A stretch of DNA of 64,000 nucleotides from Kordia sp965224175 (GTDB lineage Bacteria; Bacteroidota; Bacteroidia; Flavobacteriales; Flavobacteriaceae): the NCBI RefSeq assembly GCF_965224175.1, contig NZ_OZ245041.1:4774001-4838000 (forward strand), in the 5' to 3' direction. The notes under the pieces are model-generated. The model saw only the letters and a program-made list of their open reading frames with translations. It did no database searches and was not told where the DNA came from. A program made the position numbers and the translations under genes. Below are positions 44,151 to 53,351 of this stretch, piece after piece. The first letter of the stretch is position 1, and every line of letters begins with the position of its first letter.

Positions 44151-45155
44151 ATGAAGAAGAAATGCACAGTCATATTATATAATGTTATTGTAGTGTTGCT
44201 CATCTTTGGAGCATTAGAATTCTATTTCGAATACAAATTGTCGCATCCAGAAGATTTAAATGGTCGCATGAAAATTGCCTCTCAAAATTACTACATGAAG
44301 TACGGAAGGCAAATCATTCAATACGAACCAGCAATGGCTATGTACGATGAAACATTATTTTACAAGCTAAAACCTGGAATATTTACATTTAAAAATAGAG
44401 AGTTTAATGTAACTTTTAAAGTAAACTCTTTAGGTGTCAGAGATGATGAATCTTCTTTAGACAATCCAAAAATAGTAGTTTTAGGAGATTCTCATGCGAT
44501 GGGTTGGGGAATTGAGCAAAAAGAAACATTTGCAGCATTACTTGCCAAAGAAACCCAAAGTAAAGTACTAAATACAGGAATATCTTCTTACGGAACAGTA
44601 CGAGAATTTCAATTATTAAATCAAATAAAAAAAGATAGTTTACAATATATAGTTTTACAGTATTGCGACAACGATTATCCAGAAAATCATTCGTATTACC
44701 AGAACGGAAATTTTTTAAATATTTCTTCGAAAAATGTGTATGATGATGTAAGTAGTGAACACAGATCAAAAGGAAGTTATCATATTTTTAAACATGTATT
44801 GAAGTTTCCAAAATTGCTGGTCAATGCCAATACAGAATCAGAAGTCAATCAAAAAATGCCAGATGATGAAGTTGAGGTTTTTCTAAACGTTATACAACAA
44901 GCAAACGTTTTAAATGACAACATCAAACTAATTGTTTTCAATGTAAATGGACGTAGAACAACGAGTCATTTTATAGATGCATTAAAACTAACATTACAAG
45001 ATGAAAAATGGAAAAAACTGGCAACACAAATCATTCCTTTAGATGTATCTGCTGGTTTAACAGCCGAAAAATACCATATTTTAGATGATCACATGAACGC
45101 TAAAGGACATGCGTTTGTTGCAAGTGAATTAAAAAAGCTGATAAACTTACACTGA
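44151..45155 (+). CDS. Membrane-anchored SGNH/GDSL-type hydrolase
   Basis: 334 residues with an N-terminal membrane helix (about 5-24). The SGNH blocks are VVLGDSHAMGWG (Ser nucleophile in GDSH), a Gly/Asn region near TGISSYGTVREF, and the final DDHMNAKGH with Asp and His. Members deacetylate or deacylate surface sugars and lipids. The substrate is not known. recR starts 40 bp downstream. Confidence 0.8.
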   Translation: MKKKCTVILYNVIVVLLIFGALEFYFEYKLSHPEDLNGRMKIASQNYYMKYGRQIIQYEPAMAMYDETLFYKLKPGIFTFKNREFNVTFKVNSLGVRDDESSLDNPKIVVLGDSHAMGWGIEQKETFAALLAKETQSKVLNTGISSYGTVREFQLLNQIKKDSLQYIVLQYCDNDYPENHSYYQNGNFLNISSKNVYDDVSSEHRSKGSYHIFKHVLKFPKLLVNANTESEVNQKMPDDEVEVFLNVIQQANVLNDNIKLIVFNVNGRRTTSHFIDALKLTLQDEKWKKLATQIIPLDVSAGLTAEKYHILDDHMNAKGHAFVASELKKLINLH

Positions 45156-45195
45156 AAACCCAAAATCATAAAGCGAAAGTTGTAAATTTGTTCCC

Positions 45196-45816
45196 ATGGA
45201 ATTCTCCTCAAAACTCTTAGAAAGTGCTGTAAACGAAATATCGCAATTGCCAGGTATAGGAAAACGAACTGCTTTGCGATTGGTCTTGCATCTTTTGCGT
45301 CAGCCAGAAAGTCAAACCTTGCATTTAGCAACAGCATTACAAGACTTACGAACTGAAATCAAACATTGTAAAAACTGTCACAATATTTCAGACGTAGAAA
45401 TTTGTGATATCTGCATGAACGCCAACAGACAACAAGATATTATATGTGTAGTGGAAGATATTCGTGATGTCATGGCAATAGAAAGTACGGCACAATACAA
45501 AGGCTTATATCATGTGTTGGGTGGAAAAATATCTCCACTAGATGGAATTGGTCCACATAACTTAACCATTGGTAGTTTGGTAGAAAAAGTGCAAGCAGGA
45601 AAAGTCAAGGAAATCATATTTGCACTAAGTTCCACAATGGAAGGTGATACAACCAACTTTTACATATACAAGCAAATCGAAAACTATGAAGTAAAAACTT
45701 CAACAATTGCACGCGGAATCTCAGTAGGTGATGAATTGGAATATGCAGATGAGGTAACGCTTGGTAGAAGTATAATCAACAGAGTTCCTTTTGAAAATTC
45801 TTTGAAAAGCTCTTAA
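45196..45816 (+). CDS. recR: Recombination protein RecR
   Basis: 206 residues: helix-hairpin-helix (LPGIGKRTALRLVLHLL), the Cys4 zinc finger (CKNCHNISDVEICDIC) and a Toprim domain (ICVVEDIRDVMAIE, YHVLGGKISPLDGIGP). It acts with RecF/RecO in gap repair. A TAAATTTG -7 element (45183-45190) ends 5 bp before the ATG, so the message may be nearly leaderless. Confidence 0.95.
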   Translation: MEFSSKLLESAVNEISQLPGIGKRTALRLVLHLLRQPESQTLHLATALQDLRTEIKHCKNCHNISDVEICDICMNANRQQDIICVVEDIRDVMAIESTAQYKGLYHVLGGKISPLDGIGPHNLTIGSLVEKVQAGKVKEIIFALSSTMEGDTTNFYIYKQIENYEVKTSTIARGISVGDELEYADEVTLGRSIINRVPFENSLKSS

Positions 45817-45829
45817 TTTTCAATACGCT

Positions 45830-46963
45830 ATGCAACTCTCAGTCATCATTCTCAACTATAATGTACGTTACTTTTTAGAAGCGTGTATTCGAAGTGTGCA
45901 GTCTGCAATCACTGCGCTTGACGCGGAAATTATTGTGGTAGATAACAATTCGCCAGACGATAGTTGTGACATGATGCGAAATACCTTTCCAGAGATTCAA
46001 TTCATTGCAAACAAAGAAAACGTAGGTTTTGCCAAAGCAAACAATCAAGGCGTAAAAGTAGCCAAAGGCGAATATATATGCATCTTAAATCCAGATACCA
46101 TTGTCGCTAACGATACCTTTACGCAGCTTTTACAATTTACTGCCGATACAGAAAACGTAGGAAGCATAGGTTGTAAATTAATAGACGGAAGCGGAATGTT
46201 TTTACCAGAAAGTAAACGAAACATTCCAACACCAATGGTTTCTGTAAAAAAGATTCTAGGGAATAAAAACTCAGGGTATTATTCAAATCTGAAGGAAGAT
46301 GAAATTGGGAAGATAGATATTTTGGTCGGTGCGTTTATGCTGATGAAAAAAGAAATCTATCAAAAAGTTGGCGGATTTGACGAAGACTACTTCATGTATG
46401 GTGAAGACATTGACTTGTCATACAAAATTAAAAAAGCAGGCTTTCAAAACTACTATTATGGCAAAACTACGGTCATACATTACAAAGGCGAAAGTACACT
46501 AAAAGACAAAACCTACGCAAAACGCTTTTATGGCGCCATGCAACTATTTTATAAAAAACACTTTAAAAGAAACATCATTTATGATATTGCGGTTACGCTT
46601 GGTGCGAAATTAATTCCGTTAGTATCAAAACCAGAAAAAACAACCCAAAAACAAGTCCAAAAATATATTTTTGTGAGTAATTCGGTGGAACGTTTCAAGC
46701 AAATACAAGCCGTTTATCATTCGAAAGATTGTGTGCAAGTTGAAAACTTAGATCACTTTTTTCGTCAGATACAAAACAAATACAGCACAGAAATCATTCT
46801 AGATAATCATTTTATAGATACAAAAGAGATCATTCAAATCTTTGAAAAACAACTTGGATATTACAAAATATTGCCAAAAAGCAGTACTTTTATCGTCGGT
46901 AGCGATTCATCCAAAAATAGAGGAGAAGTAAGGATGTTAGGTGAGCAAAAGAATTGTGTTTGA
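45830..46963 (+). CDS. Family 2 glycosyltransferase
   Basis: 377 residues. The GT-A domain (about 1-240) shows LSVIILNYNVRYFLEACI, IIVVDNNSPDDSCDM, ENVGFAKANNQGV, ICILNPDTIV and GGFDEDYFMYGEDIDLSYK. No membrane helices. The C-terminal 110 residues are a separate helical/Rossmann-like part I do not recognise, possibly a partner-binding domain. Likely transfers a sugar, perhaps a rhamnosyl or similar residue, for surface polysaccharide; acceptor unknown. It follows recR by 13 bp. Confidence 0.88.
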   Translation: MQLSVIILNYNVRYFLEACIRSVQSAITALDAEIIVVDNNSPDDSCDMMRNTFPEIQFIANKENVGFAKANNQGVKVAKGEYICILNPDTIVANDTFTQLLQFTADTENVGSIGCKLIDGSGMFLPESKRNIPTPMVSVKKILGNKNSGYYSNLKEDEIGKIDILVGAFMLMKKEIYQKVGGFDEDYFMYGEDIDLSYKIKKAGFQNYYYGKTTVIHYKGESTLKDKTYAKRFYGAMQLFYKKHFKRNIIYDIAVTLGAKLIPLVSKPEKTTQKQVQKYIFVSNSVERFKQIQAVYHSKDCVQVENLDHFFRQIQNKYSTEIILDNHFIDTKEIIQIFEKQLGYYKILPKSSTFIVGSDSSKNRGEVRMLGEQKNCV

Positions 46964-47080
46964 GAAATTTGAAGTACGGTTACTGAACTTGTTGAAGTAA
47001 ATTGAAAATAATTCAATAAAAAATCATATTATTTAGTATTTTCGCAAAATAAAATAAAATAACATCTTTAGATTAAGGAT

Positions 47081-48412
47081 ATGGCAAAATTTGAACTAAA
47101 ACTTCCACAAATGGGAGAAAGTGTTGCAGAAGCAACAATTATATCATGGCTCAAAGAAGTTGGCGACACTATTGAAGCTGATGAAGCAGTCTTAGAAATC
47201 GCAACAGACAAGGTAGATTCTGAATTGCCAAGTGAAGTTGACGGTGTTTTAGTCGAAATCTTATTCAACGTAGATGATGTTGTAAAAGTTGGGCAAACAG
47301 TTGCCATAATTGAAGTAGAAGGAGAAGGAAGCGAAGAAGCAACACCAGCACCAGCAGCAAAGGTTGAAGAAGCGCCAGCAGCAGTCGCAGCAGTTGCAGA
47401 TACGGTAACAGCAGCAAAAGAAACTGTAACGAATGACTTTTCAACTTCAGAAAAATTCTATTCGCCATTAGTAAAAAACATAGCGAAAGAAGAAGGAATT
47501 TCAGTAGCAGAATTAGATGGAATTGCAGGAACAGGAAAAGATGGAAGAGTTACAAAGAATGACATTCTTACATATGTAAAAAATAGAGGAACAGCGCCAG
47601 CGCAACCTCAAAAAACAGAAGCTCCAAAAGCAGCTGTAAAAGAAGCAGCAAAACCTGTAGCTGCGGCAAAATCAACACCAGTAACACCAGTTTCTGTAAA
47701 TGGAAGCGACGAAATCATAGAAATGACACGTATGGGGAAACTCATTGCGCATCACATGGTAGCTTCTGTACAAACATCAGCGCACGTACAAAGTTTTGTT
47801 GAGGTTGATGTGACAAAAATTTGGAATTGGCGTAAAAAAGTAAAATCGGCATTTGAAAAACGTGAAGGAGAAAAACTAACATTCACGCCAATATTTATGG
47901 AAGCGGTTGCGAAAGCATTAAAAGATTTCCCAATGATGAATATTGCTGTTGATGGCGATAATATCATCAAAAAGAAAAATATCAACCTTGGAATGGCAGC
48001 AGCTTTACCAGATGGAAACTTAATTGTTCCTGTTATTAAAAATGCTGATCAGTTGAATTTAGTAGGAATGGCAAAATCTGTAAATGATTTAGCAAGCAGA
48101 GCTAGAGCCAACAAACTGAAACCAGACGACATTCAAGGCGGAACTTATACAGTAACCAATGTTGGTACTTTTGGTAGCATCATGGGAACTCCAATTATCA
48201 ATCAGCCACAAGTTGGAATCTTAGCTTTAGGAGCTATTCGTAAAGTGCCTGCAGTTATTGAAACTCCAGAAGGTGATTTCATCGGAATCCGTTACAAAAT
48301 GTTCTTATCGCATTCATACGACCACAGAGTTGTAAATGGTGCGCTTGGAGGACAATTTGTAAAGCAAGTAGCTGATTATTTAGAAGCTTGGGATAGCGAT
48401 AGAGATATCTAA
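47081..48412 (+). CDS. 2-oxo acid dehydrogenase E2 component (dihydrolipoyl acyltransferase)
   Basis: 443 residues: lipoyl domain with the lipoylated Lys44 (EIATDKVDSE), an Ala/Pro/Glu-rich linker, a peripheral subunit-binding domain (about 127-165, YSPLVKNIAKEEGISVAELD), a second linker and the catalytic domain. The active site is SYDHRVVNG, with Asn in place of the usual Asp of DHRxxDG, as I recall in branched-chain-type E2s of this phylum. Acetyl or branched-acyl specificity is not settled. No E1 or E3 gene is adjacent. Confidence 0.92.
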   Translation: MAKFELKLPQMGESVAEATIISWLKEVGDTIEADEAVLEIATDKVDSELPSEVDGVLVEILFNVDDVVKVGQTVAIIEVEGEGSEEATPAPAAKVEEAPAAVAAVADTVTAAKETVTNDFSTSEKFYSPLVKNIAKEEGISVAELDGIAGTGKDGRVTKNDILTYVKNRGTAPAQPQKTEAPKAAVKEAAKPVAAAKSTPVTPVSVNGSDEIIEMTRMGKLIAHHMVASVQTSAHVQSFVEVDVTKIWNWRKKVKSAFEKREGEKLTFTPIFMEAVAKALKDFPMMNIAVDGDNIIKKKNINLGMAAALPDGNLIVPVIKNADQLNLVGMAKSVNDLASRARANKLKPDDIQGGTYTVTNVGTFGSIMGTPIINQPQVGILALGAIRKVPAVIETPEGDFIGIRYKMFLSHSYDHRVVNGALGGQFVKQVADYLEAWDSDRDI

Positions 48413-48435
48413 GAAAAATTTATTCAATCATACAC

Positions 48436-48467
48436 AAAAGAGTTTTCGAGAGAAAACTCTTTTTTTT
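48436..48467 (+). terminator. Intrinsic terminator of the E2 gene
   Basis: AAAAGAGTTTTC and GAAAACTCTTTT arms with an 8-T run, 24 bp after the stop. Confidence 0.9.
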
Positions 48468-48662
48468 GTTAGTACTGAAATGTTAATATTGAGTATTGAG
48501 AAGTTTTAAAAGAAATCTTAGTATTTAATAAACACTGAATTAACTATGAAATGAAACAGTTCGTGATAACTCGTAAGAAAAAGAAAAGCACAGAAAAACA
48601 TTAGTGAATTCGTAGTGAATTTTTTTAAAACACTTAAAGTCAGTTTTACAATTCTCAACAAA

Positions 48663-49241
48663 TCAATGAAAAGACAAACGTTTAACCTTCGAAGCAATTG
48701 TATTCCAAATGTGTATTCCTTTAGGAAATAATAAAATAAGGTGGACAAAACCTAAAACAATGGCACCAGGAATCATATTAACTGAGATCATTTTTAGTAA
48801 TTTTTGAGCAGAAGAATTAACAGTAAATTCATTAATAACAATACCGGTTTCGGTAATTTCTATTTTTGTAGCAAGCAGTAAAAAAATGGCCGCGAAATGA
48901 AAGCTATTCGCAAAAAGATGCAAAATATATTCCCATTTTGGTAGTCCTCCAATAGATTTTCTGCTATCTTTTTCAGAATATGCGTCTATTCCTAAAACGA
49001 TAAAGTCAATAACGATAAGTGCAATCGAAACCCAAAAACTTGCTTTATCATCATTAATAAACAATAGCCAAAGTATCAAAGGAAACAGTATTGCTCTTGC
49101 AGTATGTGTTTTATGTTCAAGAACACTATCTGTTCTTTTAAATAGTTCATACTTCCATATATGTAAATAAAATCCGTCGTAGGTTGCCAAAACCATGAAA
49201 AAAAGTAGGCATAACGTACTTAAGTAAAATAAGATATCCAT
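48663..49241 (-). CDS. Unknown inner-membrane protein
   Basis: 192 residues with five predicted membrane helices (about 3-20, 50-63, 68-84, 110-125 and 155-170). Conserved-looking motifs include DGFYLHIWKYELF and HKTHTARAILFP, which have His residues at the membrane edge. I do not recognise the family. It follows a Crp/Fnr gene by 77 bp on the same strand. Confidence 0.68.
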   Translation of the reverse strand: MDILFYLSTLCLLFFMVLATYDGFYLHIWKYELFKRTDSVLEHKTHTARAILFPLILWLLFINDDKASFWVSIALIVIDFIVLGIDAYSEKDSRKSIGGLPKWEYILHLFANSFHFAAIFLLLATKIEITETGIVINEFTVNSSAQKLLKMISVNMIPGAIVLGFVHLILLFPKGIHIWNTIASKVKRLSFH

Positions 49242-49289
49242 TCGCTGAGTTGTTTAATTTTTAACAAAAATCAGAGAATAAAAAATAGG

Positions 49290-49299
49290 ATCAATTGAT
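49290..49299. promoter_or_regulatory. Palindrome ATCAATTGAT between the Crp/Fnr and membrane genes
   Basis: A perfect 10-bp dyad, with a GTCACA half-site beside it (49304-49309), in the 77-bp gap. It could be a regulator site for the downstream membrane gene. No binding evidence. Confidence 0.3.
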
Positions 49300-49318
49300 A
49301 TATGTCACAATCGTATGT

Positions 49319-49912
49319 CTATGTAATTTTAGATCTAATTCGACTTAATGTTTCTCTTGAAACGCCAATGTAAGAAGCAATGTGTTGGATAGAAACACGT
49401 TGAATAATTTTTGGTTGATTTTTAAGTAAATAAAGATATTTCTCTTTAGCAGTTTCAAAACTCAAAGTATCAACTCTTTCAGACAAACGCGCACATTCTT
49501 TTTCGGTTAACAACCTACTAAGTGATTCCCATTTTTGACTGAATTGATATAGTTTCATCAAATCTTTATAAGATAAAGAAACAACTGTAGCGTCTTCAAT
49601 AGCCTGAATGTATTCCTTTGAGACGATCTGTTTTACAAAACTTTCTTGTGATGAAGTAATTGAATTTTCCATACAGAAACAAGTATTTATCTCATTTCCA
49701 TTTTTAATATGAAATGTTCTAAAAAGACCTGTGTTTATATACGTTATAGAATCACAAACTTGTCCTTCTCTTAATAAATACTCTCCTTTTTTTAAATGCT
49801 TGATTGTAAAATAATCTACCGCAATATTAAAGGTGTTGTCATCCATTTGAATGACATTAGTTATATATGATTTTATTTTTTCGATTTCGGGAATCATAAA
49901 TTTTTTCAACAA
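49319..49912 (-). CDS. Crp/Fnr family transcriptional regulator
   Basis: 197 residues: cyclic-nucleotide-type beta roll (about 30-125, LKKGEYLLREGQVCDSITYINTG core) and winged helix (QHIASYIGVSRETLSRIRSK). Met6 (49897) is an alternative start. It follows the glutaredoxin-like exported gene by 13 bp, so these two are an operon. Two Cys lie in the sensor part (TCFCMEN), possibly redox-linked. This is the second Crp/Fnr gene in the window. Confidence 0.9.
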   Translation of the reverse strand: MLKKFMIPEIEKIKSYITNVIQMDDNTFNIAVDYFTIKHLKKGEYLLREGQVCDSITYINTGLFRTFHIKNGNEINTCFCMENSITSSQESFVKQIVSKEYIQAIEDATVVSLSYKDLMKLYQFSQKWESLSRLLTEKECARLSERVDTLSFETAKEKYLYLLKNQPKIIQRVSIQHIASYIGVSRETLSRIRSKIT

Positions 49913-49925
49913 AAGTAATAATGAT

Positions 49926-50552
49926 CTATTCTTTTAGCATTTCAATAAAAGAAATTAAATTTAAACCTTCATGAAGTTCGCCTTTTACAATAGCTATTGG
50001 AATTGAAGAAATCAAAACATCTTGTCGCTTCATCTTAGAAATAGTATTCCAGAAAAACTTTTTATAACGTTCATTTTTAGAAATATTAAATGCTTTATGT
50101 TGAATGCGATTGGCTTTAAGCATTCCAATTAACTTTTCACATTTAGCACATTCATCTTTAGTAAAAATGATAGTTTCTCCTTTATCAATCAGATGATCTA
50201 AATCCTTCCAGCTTTTAACAGTAGTTTCAAGGTTTAGTTCTTGTAATTTATCATCAAAAGAATAAAAATAAGTATACTCAGGAGTTGTGTTTTTGAGTGG
50301 AATCAACGTAGTTAACGCTACTTTCTTTTGCGCAGGTACTTTCTTGATAACAGGTCGATAACTGCTTTTTCTGAATCCTTTTCCATCAATCTTAAAAAAG
50401 ACTTCTTTATCAGTATCTGTATGATTGATAGCATAAAAAGTAGTTTTCTTTTTAGCTTTAACTTCTACAATCTCAACATCTTTTGTTTGTGCATTCAATG
50501 ATAAAAGAGAAATTAAACAAAATAAAAAAGTAGATAAAATATACTTATACAT
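49926..50552 (-). CDS. Exported protein with glutaredoxin/thioredoxin-like domain
   Basis: 208 residues with a signal peptide (about 1-21). The N-terminal beta region (25-110) is unknown; the C-terminal part holds the redox-type CxxC (FTKDECAKCEKLIGMLKANRI), followed by a glutaredoxin-like VLISSIPIAIVKGELHEG. In operon with a Crp/Fnr gene; I infer a role in extracytoplasmic thiol state or signalling. Confidence 0.7.
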   Translation of the reverse strand: MYKYILSTFLFCLISLLSLNAQTKDVEIVEVKAKKKTTFYAINHTDTDKEVFFKIDGKGFRKSSYRPVIKKVPAQKKVALTTLIPLKNTTPEYTYFYSFDDKLQELNLETTVKSWKDLDHLIDKGETIIFTKDECAKCEKLIGMLKANRIQHKAFNISKNERYKKFFWNTISKMKRQDVLISSIPIAIVKGELHEGLNLISFIEMLKE

Positions 50553-50659
50553 GCTAGTTTTTACATTATTGTTAATAATACATAAAAATCAATTATTATA
50601 CCACAAAATAATTTTATTTGCTCTGTAATAGTGGTAAATTTACTCTTTTAAATAAAATA

Positions 50660-51433
50660 ATGGAATTACAACTTAAAAATCCCATCTGCTTCTTTGATTT
50701 GGAGACAACCGGAATAGAAGTAGCAAAAGATAGAATTGTAGAAATATCGATACTCAAAGTATATCCAAACGGAAATAAAGAGAGTAAAACGTGGTTAGTA
50801 AATCCTGAAATGCCAATTCCTGCCAGCGTTTCAGAAATTCACGGAATCACAGATGCTAAAGTAGCGAATGAGCCTACTTTTAAACAGTTATCGAAAGAAA
50901 TCTACAATATGATAAAAGATAGCGACTTGGCAGGTTACAACTCAGACCGATTCGATATTCCGTTATTGGCAGAAGAATTGTTGCGTGCAGATATTGACTT
51001 CGATATGAAAAACAAAGTATCTGTAGATGTGCAAACAATTTTTCACAAAATGGAACAACGTACGCTGTCTGCTGCATATAAATTTTATTGTGGAAAAGAG
51101 TTGGAAGGCGCACACGGTGCAGAAGCTGATACAAATGCTACCTATGAAGTTTTAAAATCACAACTAGATCGTTATGACGAACTAGAAAATGATATGAAAA
51201 AACTAAGTGAGTTCACTACTCGTAAAAAAATGGCAGACTTTGCTGGCTTCATTATTTTTGACAAAGAAGGTGATGAAATTTTCTCTTTTGGAAAGCACAA
51301 AGGGAAAAAAGTCGAAAAAGTGCTAGACGATGAACCAGGATATTTTGGCTGGATTCTCAATGCTAATTTTCCACTATACACTAAAAAAGTACTCACGGCA
51401 ATTAAACTTAGAAAACTCAATACGAAATTTTAA
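50660..51433 (+). CDS. DnaQ-like 3'-5' exonuclease
   Basis: 257 residues from the ATG at 50660; an in-frame ATG at 50618 adds unlikely residues. Exo I FFDLETTGIE, Exo II LAGYNSDRFDIPLLAEEL and Exo III GAHGAEADTNATYEV provide the DEDDh ligands. The C-terminal FSFGKHKGKKVEKVLDDEPGYF is a small domain seen with this group. It resembles the epsilon proofreading subunit, but length and form suggest a free exonuclease. Confidence 0.9.
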   Translation: MELQLKNPICFFDLETTGIEVAKDRIVEISILKVYPNGNKESKTWLVNPEMPIPASVSEIHGITDAKVANEPTFKQLSKEIYNMIKDSDLAGYNSDRFDIPLLAEELLRADIDFDMKNKVSVDVQTIFHKMEQRTLSAAYKFYCGKELEGAHGAEADTNATYEVLKSQLDRYDELENDMKKLSEFTTRKKMADFAGFIIFDKEGDEIFSFGKHKGKKVEKVLDDEPGYFGWILNANFPLYTKKVLTAIKLRKLNTKF

Positions 51434-51441
51434 AAATAAAA

Positions 51442-52383
51442 ATGATATTGAGAAAAGCTACCATATTACTCATTACATTTTTAACACTACTAAGTGTACA
51501 TGCCCAAAAAAACATTTCAGGCACAATTATTAATGGAAATACGAATGAACCTGTTTCGTACGCACATTTAATTATTCCGTCTGAAAAAAGAGGAACAACT
51601 GCAGATTACAATGGGAAATTTGAATTTACAGTTCCAGAAGAATGGGTTGGTAAAATATTAAAAATTACCTGTGTAGGCTTTGAAGATAAAAAGATTGAAC
51701 TCAAACAAGCAAAAGGGCTCGTTATTTACATGACACCTTCTGTAGAATTCTTGAGTGAAGTACATTTATCAAACAAAGAACGAGAAAAACTGATACGTGT
51801 CAATTCATTTCGAGGCAAGCGAAGTATTGGTTTAGGGAACTTTAGCGGAGGTGCGTATCCATCAATGTTTGCTCGGTATTATCCGTTTAACGAAAGCCTT
51901 GGATTAGAAAACTACTTAAAGGAAGTCACTATATTCTTTTACAAAGAAGGAAGGCACAATGCAAAATTTAGATTTCGCGTCATGTCTGCTTCTGAAGGTA
52001 AAATGCCTAAAAATGATTTACTCGATCCTAAAATTATAGAAATAAGTTACAAGCAAGCGAAAACAAAAGTAAAAATGCCTGCAAACGGTATAGAAGTCCC
52101 AAAAAGCGGCTTCTTTATTGTGGTAGAACATTTATTTATTGAAGAAAATACTTTTGAAGAAATCATTCACTTAAAAGTAAGTGATACTTTAAAAATATAT
52201 GATATCAAGCAGAAACGCTATGCACCTATATTTAAAGGAATAATAGAAGAAGATGGTGCATCGTTCTCTTACTACATGTCTGTTGACGGCTGGAAAAAAG
52301 TTAGAAAACTAAAAATGCCAAGTGCAGATTTTAAAGAAAATGAAGTAGTAGCGCCAGCTTTTAAATTAAAACTAACAAACTAA
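51442..52383 (+). CDS. Exported CarboxypepD-regulatory-domain protein
   Basis: 313 residues with a signal peptide (about 1-21, LLSVHAQ). The beta sandwich (22-100) has ISGTIINGNTNEPVSYAHL and TTADYNGKFEFTVPEEW. The remaining 210 residues are beta-rich with no barrel-like end or plug, so it is not a TonB receptor. It starts 8 bp after the exonuclease gene. Function unknown. Confidence 0.78.
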   Translation: MILRKATILLITFLTLLSVHAQKNISGTIINGNTNEPVSYAHLIIPSEKRGTTADYNGKFEFTVPEEWVGKILKITCVGFEDKKIELKQAKGLVIYMTPSVEFLSEVHLSNKEREKLIRVNSFRGKRSIGLGNFSGGAYPSMFARYYPFNESLGLENYLKEVTIFFYKEGRHNAKFRFRVMSASEGKMPKNDLLDPKIIEISYKQAKTKVKMPANGIEVPKSGFFIVVEHLFIEENTFEEIIHLKVSDTLKIYDIKQKRYAPIFKGIIEEDGASFSYYMSVDGWKKVRKLKMPSADFKENEVVAPAFKLKLTN

Positions 52384-52392
52384 TAAAGAACT

Positions 52393-53004
52393 ATGAAAAT
52401 TATTTGCATCGGTCGAAATTACACGGAACACATTGCAGAACTTGAAAATGAAAAACCAGCAGATCCTGTAATTTTTATGAAAGCGGATTCATCTGTACTT
52501 TTAAAAAAACAACCTTTTTTTATTCCTGATTTTTCAGAAGAAATTCATCATGAGGTTGAAGTTTTGGTAAAAATTAATAAATTAGGAAAATATATTGATC
52601 AGAAATTTGCGCATAAATATTATGACGAAATCAGTGTAGGGATTGATTTTACTGCGCGCGACTTACAATCAAAGCTAAAAGCCAAAGGTTTACCTTGGGA
52701 AAAAGCGAAAGCTTTTGATGGTTCGGCAGTAGTTGGAAAGTGGATTTCGAAAGATCAATTTGAAGATTTGAACGATTTAAATTTTAAATTAGAGAAAAAT
52801 AATGAAATCGTTCAGCAAGGAAATACAAAGCAAATGCTTTGGAAAATAGATGAACTTATTGCATATGTTTCACAATATTTTACCTTAAAAATCGGAGATA
52901 TCATATTTACAGGTACGCCTGCAGGTGTTGGCAAAATATATGCTGACGATCGATTGACGGGCTATTTAGAAGAACAACAATTATTTTCAATATTAGTAAA
53001 ATAA
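52393..53004 (+). CDS. Fumarylacetoacetate hydrolase (FAH) family protein
   Basis: 203 residues. Metal-ligand blocks: EIHHEVEVLVKI, GIDFTARDLQ, KAFDGSAVVGKW and GDIIFTGTPAGVGKI. FAH members hydrolyse or decarboxylate acylpyruvates. The substrate is not known. Tight spacing with the genes on both sides (9 and 3 bp) makes it part of the exonuclease-to-cinA run. Confidence 0.9.
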   Translation: MKIICIGRNYTEHIAELENEKPADPVIFMKADSSVLLKKQPFFIPDFSEEIHHEVEVLVKINKLGKYIDQKFAHKYYDEISVGIDFTARDLQSKLKAKGLPWEKAKAFDGSAVVGKWISKDQFEDLNDLNFKLEKNNEIVQQGNTKQMLWKIDELIAYVSQYFTLKIGDIIFTGTPAGVGKIYADDRLTGYLEEQQLFSILVK

Positions 53005-53007
53005 AAA

Positions 53008-53346
53008 ATGGGTTATAATTTAGAAAAAATAAGCGCAATATCTGATGGTGATCAAGACTTCATAAAAGCAGTTGTCGTCACTTTTATAGAAGAAATACCA
53101 GATGATCTCGTACGATTTGAACAAGAAGTAAAATCAGGTAATTACGAAGGTATTTATCAGGTAAGCCATAAAATAAAACCAAACTTAGATTTGCTTGGAA
53201 TGAACGAATCTTATGATGAAAACCTACAAATACTAAGTTGGTCTAAAGCTGAAACAAATATTGCTGATATTGCTGTTGCTTTCAATAATGTAAATGTAAA
53301 AATCAACAATAATATTACAGAACTCAAGAAAGAATTCAATCTATAA
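53008..53346 (+). CDS. Hpt (histidine phosphotransfer) domain protein
   Basis: 112 residues, all-helical. The segment GIYQVSHKIKPNLDLLGM carries the candidate phospho-His56 (VSHKIKPNL); the pattern is that of Bacteroidota single-domain Hpt proteins. Such proteins carry phosphate between a hybrid kinase and a response regulator. No partner is in the window. It lies 3 bp after the FAH gene and 5 bp before cinA. Confidence 0.82.
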   Translation: MGYNLEKISAISDGDQDFIKAVVVTFIEEIPDDLVRFEQEVKSGNYEGIYQVSHKIKPNLDLLGMNESYDENLQILSWSKAETNIADIAVAFNNVNVKINNNITELKKEFNL

Positions 53347-53351
53347 AATAT

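Noticed and set aside
47265..47468. Leu-rich minus-strand ORF of 67 residues
   Set aside because: It is the antisense of the Ala/Pro/Glu-rich linker of the E2 gene.
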